A program made the translations under genes and the position numbers. From Anaerolineaceae bacterium (GTDB taxonomy: Bacteria > Chloroflexota > Anaerolineae > Anaerolineales > Villigracilaceae): a stretch of DNA of 43,790 nt. The stretch lies in NCBI GenBank assembly GCA_003598975.1, contig QZIJ01000138.1, positions 1 through 43,790 on the forward strand, in the 5' to 3' direction. Numbering within the stretch: the stretch's first letter is position 1; each line of letters opens with the position of its first letter. The notes under the pieces are model-generated. The model was given only the letters and a program-made list of their open reading frames with translations, ran no database searches and had not been told where the DNA came from. This document shows positions 22,359 to 30,858 of this stretch, piece by piece.

Positions 22359-24887
22359 ATGCTCGATACCCAGGGTAATTTCTTCCTCGGCCGTTTGTTC
22401 GATGTTGCCAAAGGCAAACTCGCGGACAAGGCCCTGCTCTACGATCCCGCGGACCTGACCACGCACGGACTTGTCACAGGTATGACGGGTTCGGGCAAGA
22501 CGGGTCTATGCGTCGGCATCCTCGAAGAGGCCGCGCTCCAGAACATCCCCGCCATCATCATTGACCCCAAGGGCGATCTCACCAATTTACTGCTTCATTT
22601 CCCTGACCTGCTCCCTGCTGATTTCAAGCCGTGGCTGGACGCGGATGTTGTCCGCCGCGAAGGCAAGACGCTCGAATCCGCCGCGAAGGAAACCGCCGAT
22701 AGGTGGAAGAGCGGGTTGGCCGATTGGGGCATTGACCGCGAACGTCTGCTGGCGCTCAAGAACGCGGCCGAGTTCGCCGTCTACACCCCAGGCTCGGACG
22801 CGGGGATTCCCGTCAGCGTGTTGTCGTCGCTGGCCGCGCCCACCATCCCGTGGGAGGAGAACCGAGAGATCCTGCGCGAACGCATTTCGTCCACCGTCAC
22901 CGCGTTGCTCGGACTCGTCGGCATGGACAACGTGGATCCGCTCCGCTCGCGCGAACACATCCTGCTTTCCAATCTGTTCGAGAATGCCTGGAGTCAGGGC
23001 GCGGATCTCGACATGACCGAACTCATTTTGCAGGTCACGAAACCGCCCTTTGAAAAACTCGGCGCGTTCCCGCTCGAAAACTTTTTTCCCGACAAAGACC
23101 GCATGGAACTGGCGATGTTGCTCAACAACATCCTCGCATCGCCTGGCTTTGAAGTCTGGCGCGAGGGGCAGAATCTCGACATCCCCGCGCTTCTCTTTGC
23201 CGAAGACGGCCGCCCGCGTCACAGCGTTTTCTACATTGCCCACCTCAGTGACTCGGAGCGCATGTTCTTCGTCACGCTCCTGCTCTCCGCGGTCGAGACG
23301 TGGATGCGCACGCAGGCTGGCTCCAACACCCTGCGTGCCATCGTCTACATGGACGAGATTTTCGGCTACATGCCTCCCACCGCCAATCCGCCTTCCAAAC
23401 TGACACTCCTTCGCATGTTGAAACAGGCGCGCGCTTTTGGTGTGGGCATGTTGCTCGCCACGCAAAATCCCGTGGACGTGGATTACAAAGGTCTCTCCAA
23501 CACGGGCACGTGGATCGTCGGCAAACTCCAGACCGACCAGGACAAGCAACGCCTGCTCGATGGCCTCGAAAGTGCCGCGGGCGGAAGCGACCGCGCCACG
23601 CTCGACAAACTCATTTCCACCCTTGGCAAGCGCATCTTCGTGATGCACAACGTCCACGAGAAGGCGCCTGTTGTGTTCAACACCCGCTTCGCGATGAACT
23701 ACCTTGCGGGACCGCTGACACGGACGCAGATTCCCGCGCTGAACGAACTCGTCGGTGCAAAACCGACCGTGGACAGCAGGCCGCAGACCGAAAAACCTGC
23801 CGCGTCTTCCGCTGACCTCACAGCGGCTTCCGTTTCTGCGGCCGTCGCGGCACCGCGGCCGTCCGTATCCGCGCGACCCGCCTCAACGTCAGGAGGAAGC
23901 GCCACGCGTCCCTCTGTCCCGTCCTCCGTCGCGGAATATTTCCTGCCGCTGACGAATAGCCTGCCCGAGGCCTTTCGTGCCGCGGGCAAGACCCAGCCCG
24001 CCGAGGCGCGCCAGGTGGGTGTGTTCTATCGTCCCGCGTTGGTGGCATCTGCGCAGGTGCGTTTCTTCGACCGCAAATACGGCGTGGACGCGGAAGTGAC
24101 GCGCTCCGCACTCATCGAAAATCCAGAGCGCCGCAGTTCTCAGCGCTGGGAAGATTTTGTTGCCAACGTCCCCGCAGATAAACTGGATTCCTCCCCTGCG
24201 CCCGACGCGCGCTTCGATGTCCTATCTCCGACTCTTTCCGATGCGAAACTCGTCTCCGCGCTCCAAAAGGATTTCACCGACTGGGTTTATCGCACAACTT
24301 CTGTCAAGGCGCGAGCCAATGAAATGCTGAAAGTTTACGGCGGCCCCGATATTTCGCAGGCTGACTTCATGAAGGCCTGCACTGAAGCCGCCAGCGAGGC
24401 CCGCGATAAGGAGCTCCAAAAAGAGGCGGGAAAGATCGACAAACAGATCGCCTCGTTGCAGGATAAACTGGCTCGCGAAGAGCGCGAACTGGAACAGGAT
24501 CAGGCCGACCTTCAGAATCGGAAGATCGAAGCGGGCGCGAACTTGTTGGAGTTGGGCGCGGGGCTGGTTGGTTTTGGCCGCAAGAAGAGCGTTTCCACCC
24601 AGTTCACCAAACAACGCCTCACCGCGAATGCAAAGGCGGATGTGGAAGAATCGCTGGAGTCCATTGCCCAGTACAAGAAGCAATTGGCCGAATTGGAAAA
24701 GGAACGCGCCCGCATCGCGGACAAGGTCAACGCGCGCTGGGGTGACGTGGTTAACAAGATCACCGAGATCGAAGTCAACCCCAAGAAAACTGACATCTAC
24801 GTCAACGTTTTCGGCGTGGCATGGACGCCTTACTACCTCGTCGAAGTTGGCGGGCAGAAGATGGAACTCTCCGCGTTTGGTGAGTGA
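22359..24887 (+). CDS. HerA/DUF87-type P-loop ATPase with coiled-coil C-terminus
   Basis: An 842-residue cytosolic protein. The Walker A motif is TGMTGSGKTG, and IPAIIIDPKGDLTNLL follows as in the HerA/VirB4-related DUF87/DUF853 ATPases. Walker B is AIVYMDEIFGY, and the sensor region is GVGMLLATQNPVDVDYKGLSNTGTWIVGKL. A Pro/Ala/Ser linker (about 475-535) then leads to a C-terminal domain with a long charged coiled coil (about 680-800; KELQKEAGKIDKQIASLQDK). In this family the ATPase forms a hexamer and moves along DNA or peptide. The start is ATG 22359, with CGGAGG five bases upstream; an in-frame GTG at 22305 lacks such a site. It is the third gene after the kinase and the PLD lipoprotein. 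Its role here is not known. Confidence 0.85.
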   Translation: MLDTQGNFFLGRLFDVAKGKLADKALLYDPADLTTHGLVTGMTGSGKTGLCVGILEEAALQNIPAIIIDPKGDLTNLLLHFPDLLPADFKPWLDADVVRREGKTLESAAKETADRWKSGLADWGIDRERLLALKNAAEFAVYTPGSDAGIPVSVLSSLAAPTIPWEENREILRERISSTVTALLGLVGMDNVDPLRSREHILLSNLFENAWSQGADLDMTELILQVTKPPFEKLGAFPLENFFPDKDRMELAMLLNNILASPGFEVWREGQNLDIPALLFAEDGRPRHSVFYIAHLSDSERMFFVTLLLSAVETWMRTQAGSNTLRAIVYMDEIFGYMPPTANPPSKLTLLRMLKQARAFGVGMLLATQNPVDVDYKGLSNTGTWIVGKLQTDQDKQRLLDGLESAAGGSDRATLDKLISTLGKRIFVMHNVHEKAPVVFNTRFAMNYLAGPLTRTQIPALNELVGAKPTVDSRPQTEKPAASSADLTAASVSAAVAAPRPSVSARPASTSGGSATRPSVPSSVAEYFLPLTNSLPEAFRAAGKTQPAEARQVGVFYRPALVASAQVRFFDRKYGVDAEVTRSALIENPERRSSQRWEDFVANVPADKLDSSPAPDARFDVLSPTLSDAKLVSALQKDFTDWVYRTTSVKARANEMLKVYGGPDISQADFMKACTEAASEARDKELQKEAGKIDKQIASLQDKLAREERELEQDQADLQNRKIEAGANLLELGAGLVGFGRKKSVSTQFTKQRLTANAKADVEESLESIAQYKKQLAELEKERARIADKVNARWGDVVNKITEIEVNPKKTDIYVNVFGVAWTPYYLVEVGGQKMELSAFGE

Positions 24888-24896
24888 GAGATAACT

Positions 24897-24931
24897 CAGA
24901 AACCCGTTTTCTCCAAGAGAACGGGTTTCTG
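24897..24931. repeat. REP-like palindrome, family 'GAACCCCGTTTT', copy 2
   Basis: CAGAAACCCGTT pairs with AACGGGTTTCTG around a short CTC-GAG apex. It lies ten bases after the ATPase stop and is a shortened relative of the copies at 8268-8309 and 25609-25648. Confidence 0.75.
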
Positions 24932-24950
24932 GATTGTTGTAAGTTTTCCC

Positions 24951-24980
24951 TTCGTCCAACAGTCCAACCTGCTGGACGAA
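24951..24980 (+). terminator. hairpin after the ATPase gene (possible terminator)
   Basis: TTCGTCCAACAG (24951-24962) pairs with CTGCTGGACGAA (24969-24980) with one mismatch and is followed by ATTTTAG. The T-run is short, so termination would be weak. It may instead be part of another dispersed repeat. Confidence 0.45.
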
Positions 24981-25018
24981 ATTTTAGTAGTGTAAATGTG
25001 CACCATAAAGAGTTCTCC

Positions 25019-25603
25019 ATGAGCATTTTTTATATCATCCTCTCTCTCCTCCTTTGGGGCGTGATCCATTCCGTCCTCGCGTCCAATGCCTTCAAGCAAT
25101 GGCTGACGCGTCTGGTCGGACAGCGACTAATGCGCGGTTATCGCCTTTCCTACAACGCATTTTCTCTGCTCAGTTTTTTACCCATCCTCTACCTCGTGGC
25201 CGTTCTTCCCGACGCGCCGCTTTGTTCCGTCCCCGCGCCGATTTCGTATGCGATGATTCTCGGACAAGGCGTCGCCGCGATTCTTCTCCTCGTCGGTGTC
25301 CTGCAAACGGACACACTGTCCTTCATCGGCTTGCGTCAACTTTTTGAGGAGGAGAGACCCGCCAAATTCGTCACAAACGGACTCTATCGCCTCGTCCGCC
25401 ATCCGCTTTATACAGCGGGGCTTCTTTTTCTTTGGCTCTCCCCGCAGGTGACGGTCAACTCGTTCACGTTGTATGTCGGCGCGACGATCTACATTCTCAT
25501 TGGCGCGTATTTCGAGGAGCGGAAACTCTCGCGCGAGTTCGGCGCGGCCTACGCTGAATACAAATCCAAAACGCCGATGTTGATTCCGTGGATGAAGTTT
25601 TAG
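25019..25603 (+). CDS. NnrU/ICMT-like membrane methyltransferase
   Basis: A 194-residue membrane protein with about five hydrophobic segments. The N-terminal WGVIHSVLAS and the later GLYRLVRHPLYTAGLLFLWL (RHP at 127-129) match the NnrU/isoprenylcysteine methyltransferase superfamily. The C-terminal EERKLSREFGAAYAEYKSKTPMLIP supplies the Glu-Glu and EFG..Y.EY motif that binds S-adenosylmethionine. It shares this tail logic with the protein at 3459-4079 but is a different subfamily. The start is the ATG at 25019, because the earlier in-frame codons overlap a hairpin and are not membrane-like. Two palindromic repeats flank the gene. The substrate is unknown. Confidence 0.75.
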   Translation: MSIFYIILSLLLWGVIHSVLASNAFKQWLTRLVGQRLMRGYRLSYNAFSLLSFLPILYLVAVLPDAPLCSVPAPISYAMILGQGVAAILLLVGVLQTDTLSFIGLRQLFEEERPAKFVTNGLYRLVRHPLYTAGLLFLWLSPQVTVNSFTLYVGATIYILIGAYFEERKLSREFGAAYAEYKSKTPMLIPWMKF

Positions 25604-25608
25604 CAAGG

Positions 25609-25648
25609 AGAAACCCGTTTTCCGCCGAAGGCGAGAAAACGGGTTTCT
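25609..25648. repeat. REP-like palindrome, family 'GAACCCCGTTTT', copy 3
   Basis: AGAAACCCGTTTT pairs with AAAACGGGTTTCT around CGCC-GAA-GGCG. Read in reverse complement it equals copy 1 except that one outer C-G pair is A-T, changed on both arms. It starts six bases after the stop of the methyltransferase-like gene, where it may end transcription. Confidence 0.8.
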
Positions 25649-25708
25649 TTGTTGATGGAACCTGCCTGGTCGCACCCTCGTTATTAAGACGACTCTCACC
25701 GAGGCAGG

Positions 25709-25714
25709 TATAAT
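25709..25714 (+). promoter_or_regulatory. -10 box of the VanW gene, leaderless type
   Basis: TATAAT lies seven bases before the ATG, with no ribosome binding site between. The inverted words ACCTGCCT (25660-25667) and AGGCAGGT (25702-25709) flank the promoter and overlap the -10 box; they could be an operator. No convincing -35 box was found. Confidence 0.6.
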
Positions 25715-25721
25715 TCCATCC

Positions 25722-27611
25722 ATGACGGCATATTCCAAACCTTATCCGCGTCCTTATCCGCTCGCTGTGCAAATCCTGACTTCAGTGATTCTCGGAGTTG
25801 GCGCGTCTCTTCTCCTAATCCTGACGTTGATATTGGGTTATCAACTCCTCTACGCGGGACGCATCTTTCCCAGTGTGACGGTTGCAGGCGTGGACCTTTC
25901 GGGCCTCTCCCCCTCGGACGCGGCGCTCAAACTCAACCAGACGTTATCCTTCCCCATCAGCGGACGTATTGTTTTTCGCGATGGCGCGAGTGTCTGGATC
26001 GCCTCTCCTGTGGAATTGGGCATGGTCTTCGACGCCTCTGCCAGTGCCCAGGCCGCTTATCATCTCGGAAGAGACGGTAATCCGTTTTCCGCATTAACTG
26101 ATCAACTGCGTTCCCGCAAACAGGGCGCGGACGTGGCTCCCGTCATCATCTTCGACCAGCGGCTGGCCTACGCCTATGTCAACGCGCTGGCGGCGGAGAT
26201 CAATCGTCCAGCCGTGGAAGCCAGCCTGAAGATCGAAGGGACGAACGTGGTGGCACAGGCGGGGCAGGTAGGCCGCCATGTGGATGTGGACGCGACGCTC
26301 GTCTTCCTCAGTGCGCAACTGCAAACCTTCCGCGATGTGGAAGTGCCGCTGGTGGTGATCGAGACGCCGCCCCTGATCGCGGACGTCTCCGCGCAGGAGG
26401 CGGCGGCGCGCCAGATTCTCTCCGCGCCGCTGCAACTGTCCCTGCCGAATGCCGCGGCGGGCGATCCTGGCCCGTGGATCTTCGAGCCTTCGGTTGTGGC
26501 GGGCATGTTGACAGTGAAACGCGTCGACAACAGCGGCCAGTCCGAAGTCCGGGTTGGACTCGAGAGTGGCGCGTTCGCCAAGTTAATGACCCCCGTCGCG
26601 GGTCAGGTGGACCGCAAAGCAAAAAATGCAGGGTTCTATTTTGATGACAATACGCGGCAGTTGGTCCCTATCGAAGGCCGAAATGCGGAAGTCGGCCGCA
26701 CCACGGATGTTCCCGCAACCATCGCGGCGGTGAACGAGGCTCTTTTGCGCGGCGAACATTCCGTGGCGTTGGTGGTGAAGGAAGAACTGCCTGCCATCAC
26801 AGACAATGCCACTGCCGAATCGCTGGGGATTCGCGAACTGGTCAGCTCACAAACCTCCTATTTTCGCGGCTCGAATGCCGAGCGCATGACGAACATCCAG
26901 ATCGCGGCGGAACGCTTCCACGGAGTTTTTGTCCCGCCTGGCGCGACCTTTTCGATGGGCGAGGTGCTCGGTGATGTAAGCCTCGATAATGGTTTTACCG
27001 AAGCGTGGATCATCTACGGTGGGCGGACGATCAAGGGCGTGGGTGGCGGTGTTTGTCAGGTAAGTACTACTCTTTTCCGCACCGCGTTCATGGCAGGATT
27101 TCCTATTGTGGAACGATACTCACACGCCTACCGCGTTTCCTACTACGAACAGACCGTCAGCGGACGCGATCCCATGCTGGCGGGCATGGACGCGACGGTT
27201 TACTTCCCGCTGGTGGATTTCAAATTTGTCAACGACACACCCTACTGGCTGTTGATGGAGACCTACTTCAACGCCTCGTCGCAATCGCTCACGTGGAAAT
27301 TCTATTCCACCTCCGATGGCCGCTCGGTGACGTTCGATGCCAGCGGGCCGCGCAACGTCACTGCCGCGCCCCAACCTTTGTTTGAGTTGAATCCTGAATT
27401 GAAAAAGAACGAAATCAAACAGGTGGACTGGGCCGCCGATGGCGCCGACGCCACCATCGTCCGAACGGTCTGGAAGAACGGCGCGGTCTATTTCACCGAC
27501 ACGTTCACCACACATTACGAACCCTGGCAGGCGGTCTGTCAATACGGACCCGAGACCGTGGATGCGGAGAAGCTGGCAAAGAAGCAGGGTGTATGCCTGC
27601 CACCACCGTAG
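25722..27611 (+). CDS. VanW-family envelope protein with peptidoglycan-binding-like repeats
   Basis: A 629-residue exported protein anchored by one helix (about 12-36, LAVQILTSVILGVGASLLLILTLILGYQLLYAG). The next 340 residues hold two to three PG_binding_4-like domains (ITVAGVDLSGLSPSDAALKL and similar repeats). The VanW domain (about 400-540) includes FSMGEVLGDVSLDNGFTEAWIIYGGRTIKGVGGGVCQVSTTLFRTAF and ERYSHAYRVSYYE. VanW is found in a vancomycin-resistance cluster, but its biochemical role is unknown, so a resistance function should not be assumed. The organism's cell wall is the likely site of action. It precedes the Trm112 gene by a repeat-filled gap, so it is probably transcribed alone. 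Confidence 0.9.
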   Translation: MTAYSKPYPRPYPLAVQILTSVILGVGASLLLILTLILGYQLLYAGRIFPSVTVAGVDLSGLSPSDAALKLNQTLSFPISGRIVFRDGASVWIASPVELGMVFDASASAQAAYHLGRDGNPFSALTDQLRSRKQGADVAPVIIFDQRLAYAYVNALAAEINRPAVEASLKIEGTNVVAQAGQVGRHVDVDATLVFLSAQLQTFRDVEVPLVVIETPPLIADVSAQEAAARQILSAPLQLSLPNAAAGDPGPWIFEPSVVAGMLTVKRVDNSGQSEVRVGLESGAFAKLMTPVAGQVDRKAKNAGFYFDDNTRQLVPIEGRNAEVGRTTDVPATIAAVNEALLRGEHSVALVVKEELPAITDNATAESLGIRELVSSQTSYFRGSNAERMTNIQIAAERFHGVFVPPGATFSMGEVLGDVSLDNGFTEAWIIYGGRTIKGVGGGVCQVSTTLFRTAFMAGFPIVERYSHAYRVSYYEQTVSGRDPMLAGMDATVYFPLVDFKFVNDTPYWLLMETYFNASSQSLTWKFYSTSDGRSVTFDASGPRNVTAAPQPLFELNPELKKNEIKQVDWAADGADATIVRTVWKNGAVYFTDTFTTHYEPWQAVCQYGPETVDAEKLAKKQGVCLPPP

Positions 27612-27657
27612 GGACGAACTTGTATATTCGCCCGCGGGCAGACACCTAGGTCTGCCC
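27608..27657. repeat. dispersed repeat with GGGCAGAC hairpin
   Basis: After the stop of VanW a GTAGGGACGAACTTGTAT word is followed by GGGCAGAC (27636-27643), a six-base loop, and GTCTGCCC (27650-27657). I recall similar GGGCAGAC/GTCTGCCC repeats as dispersed elements in related genomes. It may also serve as a terminator, though no T-run follows. Confidence 0.6.
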
Positions 27658-27702
27658 CTGCGCGGCATGGTAAAATACCCGCCTGTTGAAAACGGAGAAC
27701 AC

Positions 27703-27921
27703 ATGCTCAGTAAAGAATTGCTCGAAATTTTACGTTGCCCCAGTTGCGTGCGCGAAAAGAACGGCCTGCTCACGCTCCACAAGGACGCCTGGCTGGTCTG
27801 CAAGGAATGCGGCCGCAAATACCCCATCCTCGACGACATCCCCGTCATGCTCATTGACGAGGGCGACAAGTGGGTAAACACCCCCGTCGAGGAACTGCCT
27901 GTCCCGCCCCCGGAGAAATAG
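27703..27921 (+). CDS. Trm112-family small zinc protein
   Basis: A 72-residue protein of the Trm112/YcaR family. The zinc-ribbon cysteines are CPSC near 12-15 and CKEC near 34-37, followed by the family tail KYPILDDIPVMLIDE. Eukaryotic Trm112 activates several methyltransferases of tRNA, rRNA and release factor; bacterial versions are found alone and their partner is unknown. GGAG lies about six bases before the ATG, and a TAAAAT at 27670-27675 may be its -10 box. Its TAG stop overlaps the GTG start of the HEAT-repeat gene by one base, so translation of the two is coupled. Confidence 0.85.
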   Translation: MLSKELLEILRCPSCVREKNGLLTLHKDAWLVCKECGRKYPILDDIPVMLIDEGDKWVNTPVEELPVPPPEK

Positions 27922-28493
27922 TGTCTTCGCTGGAAGATTTGCTGGCCGACCTGACCAGCGGCGATGAAACGCGCGCCGAAGCGGCTGTCCCTGCACTAGC
28001 GGCGTTGGGCGAGACGATCATCCCATTCCTGCGCGGTCTTCTGGATTCGGACGACGCTGACATCCGCTGGTGGGCCACGCGGACCCTCGCCTCGCTTCCC
28101 TTTCTGGACGCGGGCCTGCTCCTGCCTTCGTTGAGCGACGCGGCCCCCGAAGTCCGTCAATGCGCGGCGCTGGGGTTGACCGGCCATCCGTCAGAGGCGG
28201 CCATTCCTTCTCTCATCCGCGCCTTATCTGACTCTGATAGCCTCGTCGCCGAATTGTCCGCGCGGGCGCTGGCCGCGATTGGGGAGCCTGCGACGGAGAG
28301 CCTGATCGAGGTCCTGAAAGAGGCGCCCCAGTCTGCCCGAATCCATGCCATGCACGCCCTGTCCGAAATTGCCGACCCGCGCGCTATTCGTCCCATGATC
28401 GAGGCGATGGGCGAAAAATCGGTCATGCTTCAATATTGGGCGGAGGCCGGGCTGGAGAAAATGGGCGTGAACATGGTTTACCTGAAACCCTGA
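27921..28493 (+). CDS. HEAT-repeat protein
   Basis: A 190-residue protein made of five to six HEAT-type helical pairs. Recurring units include VPALAALGETIIPFLRGLL, RWWATRTLASLPFLDAGLLLPSL, RQCAALGLTGHPSEAAIPSLIRAL and ADPRAIRPMIEAMGEK. Such solenoids bind proteins or act as phycobilin-lyase-like scaffolds. No catalytic residues are seen. The start is the GTG at 27921, which overlaps the Trm112 stop and lies behind GGAG; an ORF beginning at 27870 would read into Trm112. Two bases separate its stop from the LCP gene, so Trm112, this gene and LCP form a tight cluster. Function unknown. Confidence 0.8.
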   Translation: MSSLEDLLADLTSGDETRAEAAVPALAALGETIIPFLRGLLDSDDADIRWWATRTLASLPFLDAGLLLPSLSDAAPEVRQCAALGLTGHPSEAAIPSLIRALSDSDSLVAELSARALAAIGEPATESLIEVLKEAPQSARIHAMHALSEIADPRAIRPMIEAMGEKSVMLQYWAEAGLEKMGVNMVYLKP

Positions 28494-28495
28494 GA

Positions 28496-29968
28496 ATGGT
28501 TATGAAGAAGATCAATCTGCCAAAATTTAAACTACCCCAAGTAAAATTTAAACGCCCCTCGCTGGGAGGCGCGATCTTTTGGGTGATCACCATTGGTTTG
28601 GGCGTGACCGCAATGATTTTTGCGCGCAGTTTCTTCGCCTGTTGGACGATCACCAGCCTGCCTGGCATGGCGCCTGCCTCCTGTGGCACACAAGCGGGCG
28701 GACTCCCCCTCTTCAACCCGCAGGGGACGCCGATCGCCCCTTCCGCAGTCACCACCCCCGAAGCATCCGCGCCGGTGGATGTTCCCGCGCCCACTTGGGA
28801 CCGTGGAAGCCGCGTGAATGTGCTTTTCATCGGCGTGGACGCCCGCGATTGGGAGGCGAACGCCAGCGCGCCCCGCTCGGATACGATGATCCTGTTCACT
28901 ATTGATCCTGTTTCGAAAACGGCGGGCATGCTCTCCATCCCTCGTGACATGTGGGTGAACATCCCCGGCTTCGGATATGGGCGCATCAACCAGGCCTATA
29001 ATCTCGGCGAGGCTTATAAGTTGCCGGGCGGAGGCCCTGGCCTGGCGATGAAGACCGTCGAGCAGTTCCTGGGAGTTCCAGTCAACTATTATGGACAGGT
29101 GGACTTCAATACGTTCATCGCCATGATTGATACAATCGGTGGTATTGACCTGCAAGTGAAGGAACGCCTCGTGTTGGACCCGGTGGGCACGGGCATGGAC
29201 AAAGTGGTTGTCACGCCCGGTTATCGTCATCTTGTCGGTTGGAAGGCATTAGCATATGCCCGCACGCGCAAAACCGAAGGCGGCGATGTGGACCGCGCCC
29301 AGCGTCAGCAGGATGTCATCTTTGCCATCATGGAAAAGGTGTTCACCCCGGACTATTTCCCTACGTTTATCAAGCAGGCCCCCGGCCTGTACGAACTGAT
29401 GGCCGCCGGTATTCATACCAACCTGACATTGGATGATGGATTGCGCCTGGCCGTTTTGCTACAGGGCATTCCGCACGAGAGCATCAAGACCGGCGTGATC
29501 AGTTATGACATGATCGTCATGGAAAGCACCATTCTGGATGGACAGAATGCAAGTGTTTTCAAGCCCAAGCCGGACCAGATCCGCATTCTGCGCGATGAAA
29601 TTTTCGGTGGCGGAGCCATTGACGCGCTGGCTGACGAAGGCGACCCGGTGCAATTATCCAGGCAGGAGAATGCCCGCATCCGAATCACCAACGGTGCTTT
29701 TGCGCAGGATTTCGGTCAGCGGACAGCCACCTATCTGCAGGGACTGGGTTTGAACGTGACGGAATTGACCAGCACAACCCAGGTTGACCGAACGGTCGTT
29801 ATCCTGTATTCCCCAAAACTGTATACCATGCGTTTCCTGCTTTACCTGTTTGGCATGAATGGTTCTTCGGGTACTTCGCAGATACGCTTTGATCCCAACC
29901 CCGCCTCACCGGTGGATGTGGAAATTCTGCTGGGGAATGATGTGGCGAACGCCAACGTGATTCCCTGA
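28496..29968 (+). CDS. LytR-CpsA-Psr (LCP) family cell-wall polymer ligase
   Basis: A 490-residue membrane-anchored protein. LCP enzymes move undecaprenyl-linked glycopolymers to peptidoglycan on the outer face of the membrane. After a basic N-terminus there is one transmembrane helix (about 23-45, AIFWVITIGLGVTAMIFARSFF) and a Thr/Pro-rich spacer. The LCP domain starts RSDTMILFTIDPVSKTAGMLSIPRDMWVNIPGFG, with RINQAYNLG and VPVNYYGQVDFNTFIAMIDTIGGI following. ALAYARTRKTEGGDVDRAQRQQDVI is the conserved arginine-rich block. A LytR-C domain (about 395-480) ends it. ATG 28496 was chosen; an ATG two codons on is an alternative. A clear terminator follows. It is two bases after the HEAT gene. Confidence 0.92.
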   Translation: MVMKKINLPKFKLPQVKFKRPSLGGAIFWVITIGLGVTAMIFARSFFACWTITSLPGMAPASCGTQAGGLPLFNPQGTPIAPSAVTTPEASAPVDVPAPTWDRGSRVNVLFIGVDARDWEANASAPRSDTMILFTIDPVSKTAGMLSIPRDMWVNIPGFGYGRINQAYNLGEAYKLPGGGPGLAMKTVEQFLGVPVNYYGQVDFNTFIAMIDTIGGIDLQVKERLVLDPVGTGMDKVVVTPGYRHLVGWKALAYARTRKTEGGDVDRAQRQQDVIFAIMEKVFTPDYFPTFIKQAPGLYELMAAGIHTNLTLDDGLRLAVLLQGIPHESIKTGVISYDMIVMESTILDGQNASVFKPKPDQIRILRDEIFGGGAIDALADEGDPVQLSRQENARIRITNGAFAQDFGQRTATYLQGLGLNVTELTSTTQVDRTVVILYSPKLYTMRFLLYLFGMNGSSGTSQIRFDPNPASPVDVEILLGNDVANANVIP

Positions 29969-29984
29969 AAATTGGTTTGCTGAA

Positions 29985-30020
29985 ACAGCCCGCGTCTGTT
30001 GCGACGCGGGCTGTTTTTTT
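29985..30020 (+). terminator. intrinsic terminator of the LCP gene
   Basis: ACAGCCCGCGTC pairs with GACGCGGGCTGT (12 bp, loop TGTTGC) and is followed by seven T residues. The end of the T-run overlaps the stop codon of the convergent gene. Confidence 0.92.
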
Positions 30021-30858
30021 ACGGACGATAGAAGGTGATTTTTAGAGAGCCGACATAGGTCTCGCCATTGGTTCTGGTGCATAGCGGAGCGCCCAGCCCC
30101 GTAAGGACAGTCCCGCCAGAAGCGACGCGCAGGCTGTAGATCACATCGGGTGACAGGGTCGCGTCCGCGTAACCGTTGCCAATCTCTGGCTTGAAGCCAG
30201 TGAAGAAATGTTCCTCGCCGCCCGCCCACGCAAGGATTAATTCCACGCCGGGGATTTGCCGCCTGTTATTGGATGTGATGGTGAAAACTTGCAGGAGTCC
30301 CTCGGCCAGCGTTTCGTCACAGACAGGTTCCTGTTCGAGCAATTCAAACGGCGCGGCGGGAGGCGGGAGGGGCGTCCGCGTGGGACGCGGGGTGGGGGTG
30401 TACTCGGGGAAGAGGATCGAATCGTCAAACGGTGTGGATGTGCTGGGCAAAACGGGTGAGATGGCTGTCTCTGCGACGGGCGAGGCTTTTGCCGCGGAAC
30501 TCGTTGGCGTGGATGATTTCATTGTTGGCGCGAGTCCCTGCAAGGCGGAGGCGAGTTGCGCGAGTTGGTAGGATTGCAACGCGTCGCCTGATGCCAGTGC
30601 GCGTTGAGCCTGTCCAGAAAGAGACTGGTACGAATCCGAATCTCCCAGCAACGCGAGACGCGCTTCGGCACGCGGCAGGTCGCTGTTGGCCGCGTAGGAG
30701 GCGGCAATGACGGCGCGATACTGGTCTTTGAAATCGGCGCGCAGGACAGAGGGGACCGCATCCACCACTCTGACGGGCGAGAAGATCCACGCGTAACCAA
30801 GTCCCAGCGCGAGGCCGAGCAGCAGGGCAAGGATGGCTTCCCACGGGATACGCTTCAT
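30019..30858 (-). CDS. membrane-anchored protein with Thr/Pro linker, function unknown
   Basis: A 279-residue protein with one N-terminal hydrophobic helix (about 8-27, AILALLLGLALGLGYAWIF). A helical region follows with LRADFKDQYRAVIAASYAANSDLPRAEARLALLG, and then Ser/Thr/Pro-rich linkers (about 112-165). The C-terminal 110-residue beta-rich domain (ICQ-like DETLAEGLLQVFTITSNNRRQIPGVELILAW) may be exported. The first 75 residues match those of the next upstream gene, so the two are diverged duplicates. The upstream gene's TGA overlaps this ATG (4-base overlap). I do not recognise a named family. Helix-rich repeats such as these suggest a tetratricopeptide-like scaffold, which is a guess. Confidence 0.75.
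   Translation of the reverse strand: MKRIPWEAILALLLGLALGLGYAWIFSPVRVVDAVPSVLRADFKDQYRAVIAASYAANSDLPRAEARLALLGDSDSYQSLSGQAQRALASGDALQSYQLAQLASALQGLAPTMKSSTPTSSAAKASPVAETAISPVLPSTSTPFDDSILFPEYTPTPRPTRTPLPPPAAPFELLEQEPVCDETLAEGLLQVFTITSNNRRQIPGVELILAWAGGEEHFFTGFKPEIGNGYADATLSPDVIYSLRVASGGTVLTGLGAPLCTRTNGETYVGSLKITFYRP

Noticed and set aside
21151..24887. PLD plus HerA-like ATPase as an antiviral defence pair
   Set aside because: The PLD protein has a clear lipobox and two complete HKD motifs, so it is an exported enzyme, not a cytosolic nuclease partner. The ATPase is a DUF87/DUF853-type protein and no other defence gene is near.
25722..27611. VanW as evidence of vancomycin resistance
   Set aside because: No vanA/vanH/vanX-like ligase or dehydrogenase is present, and VanW domains are common in ordinary envelope proteins.
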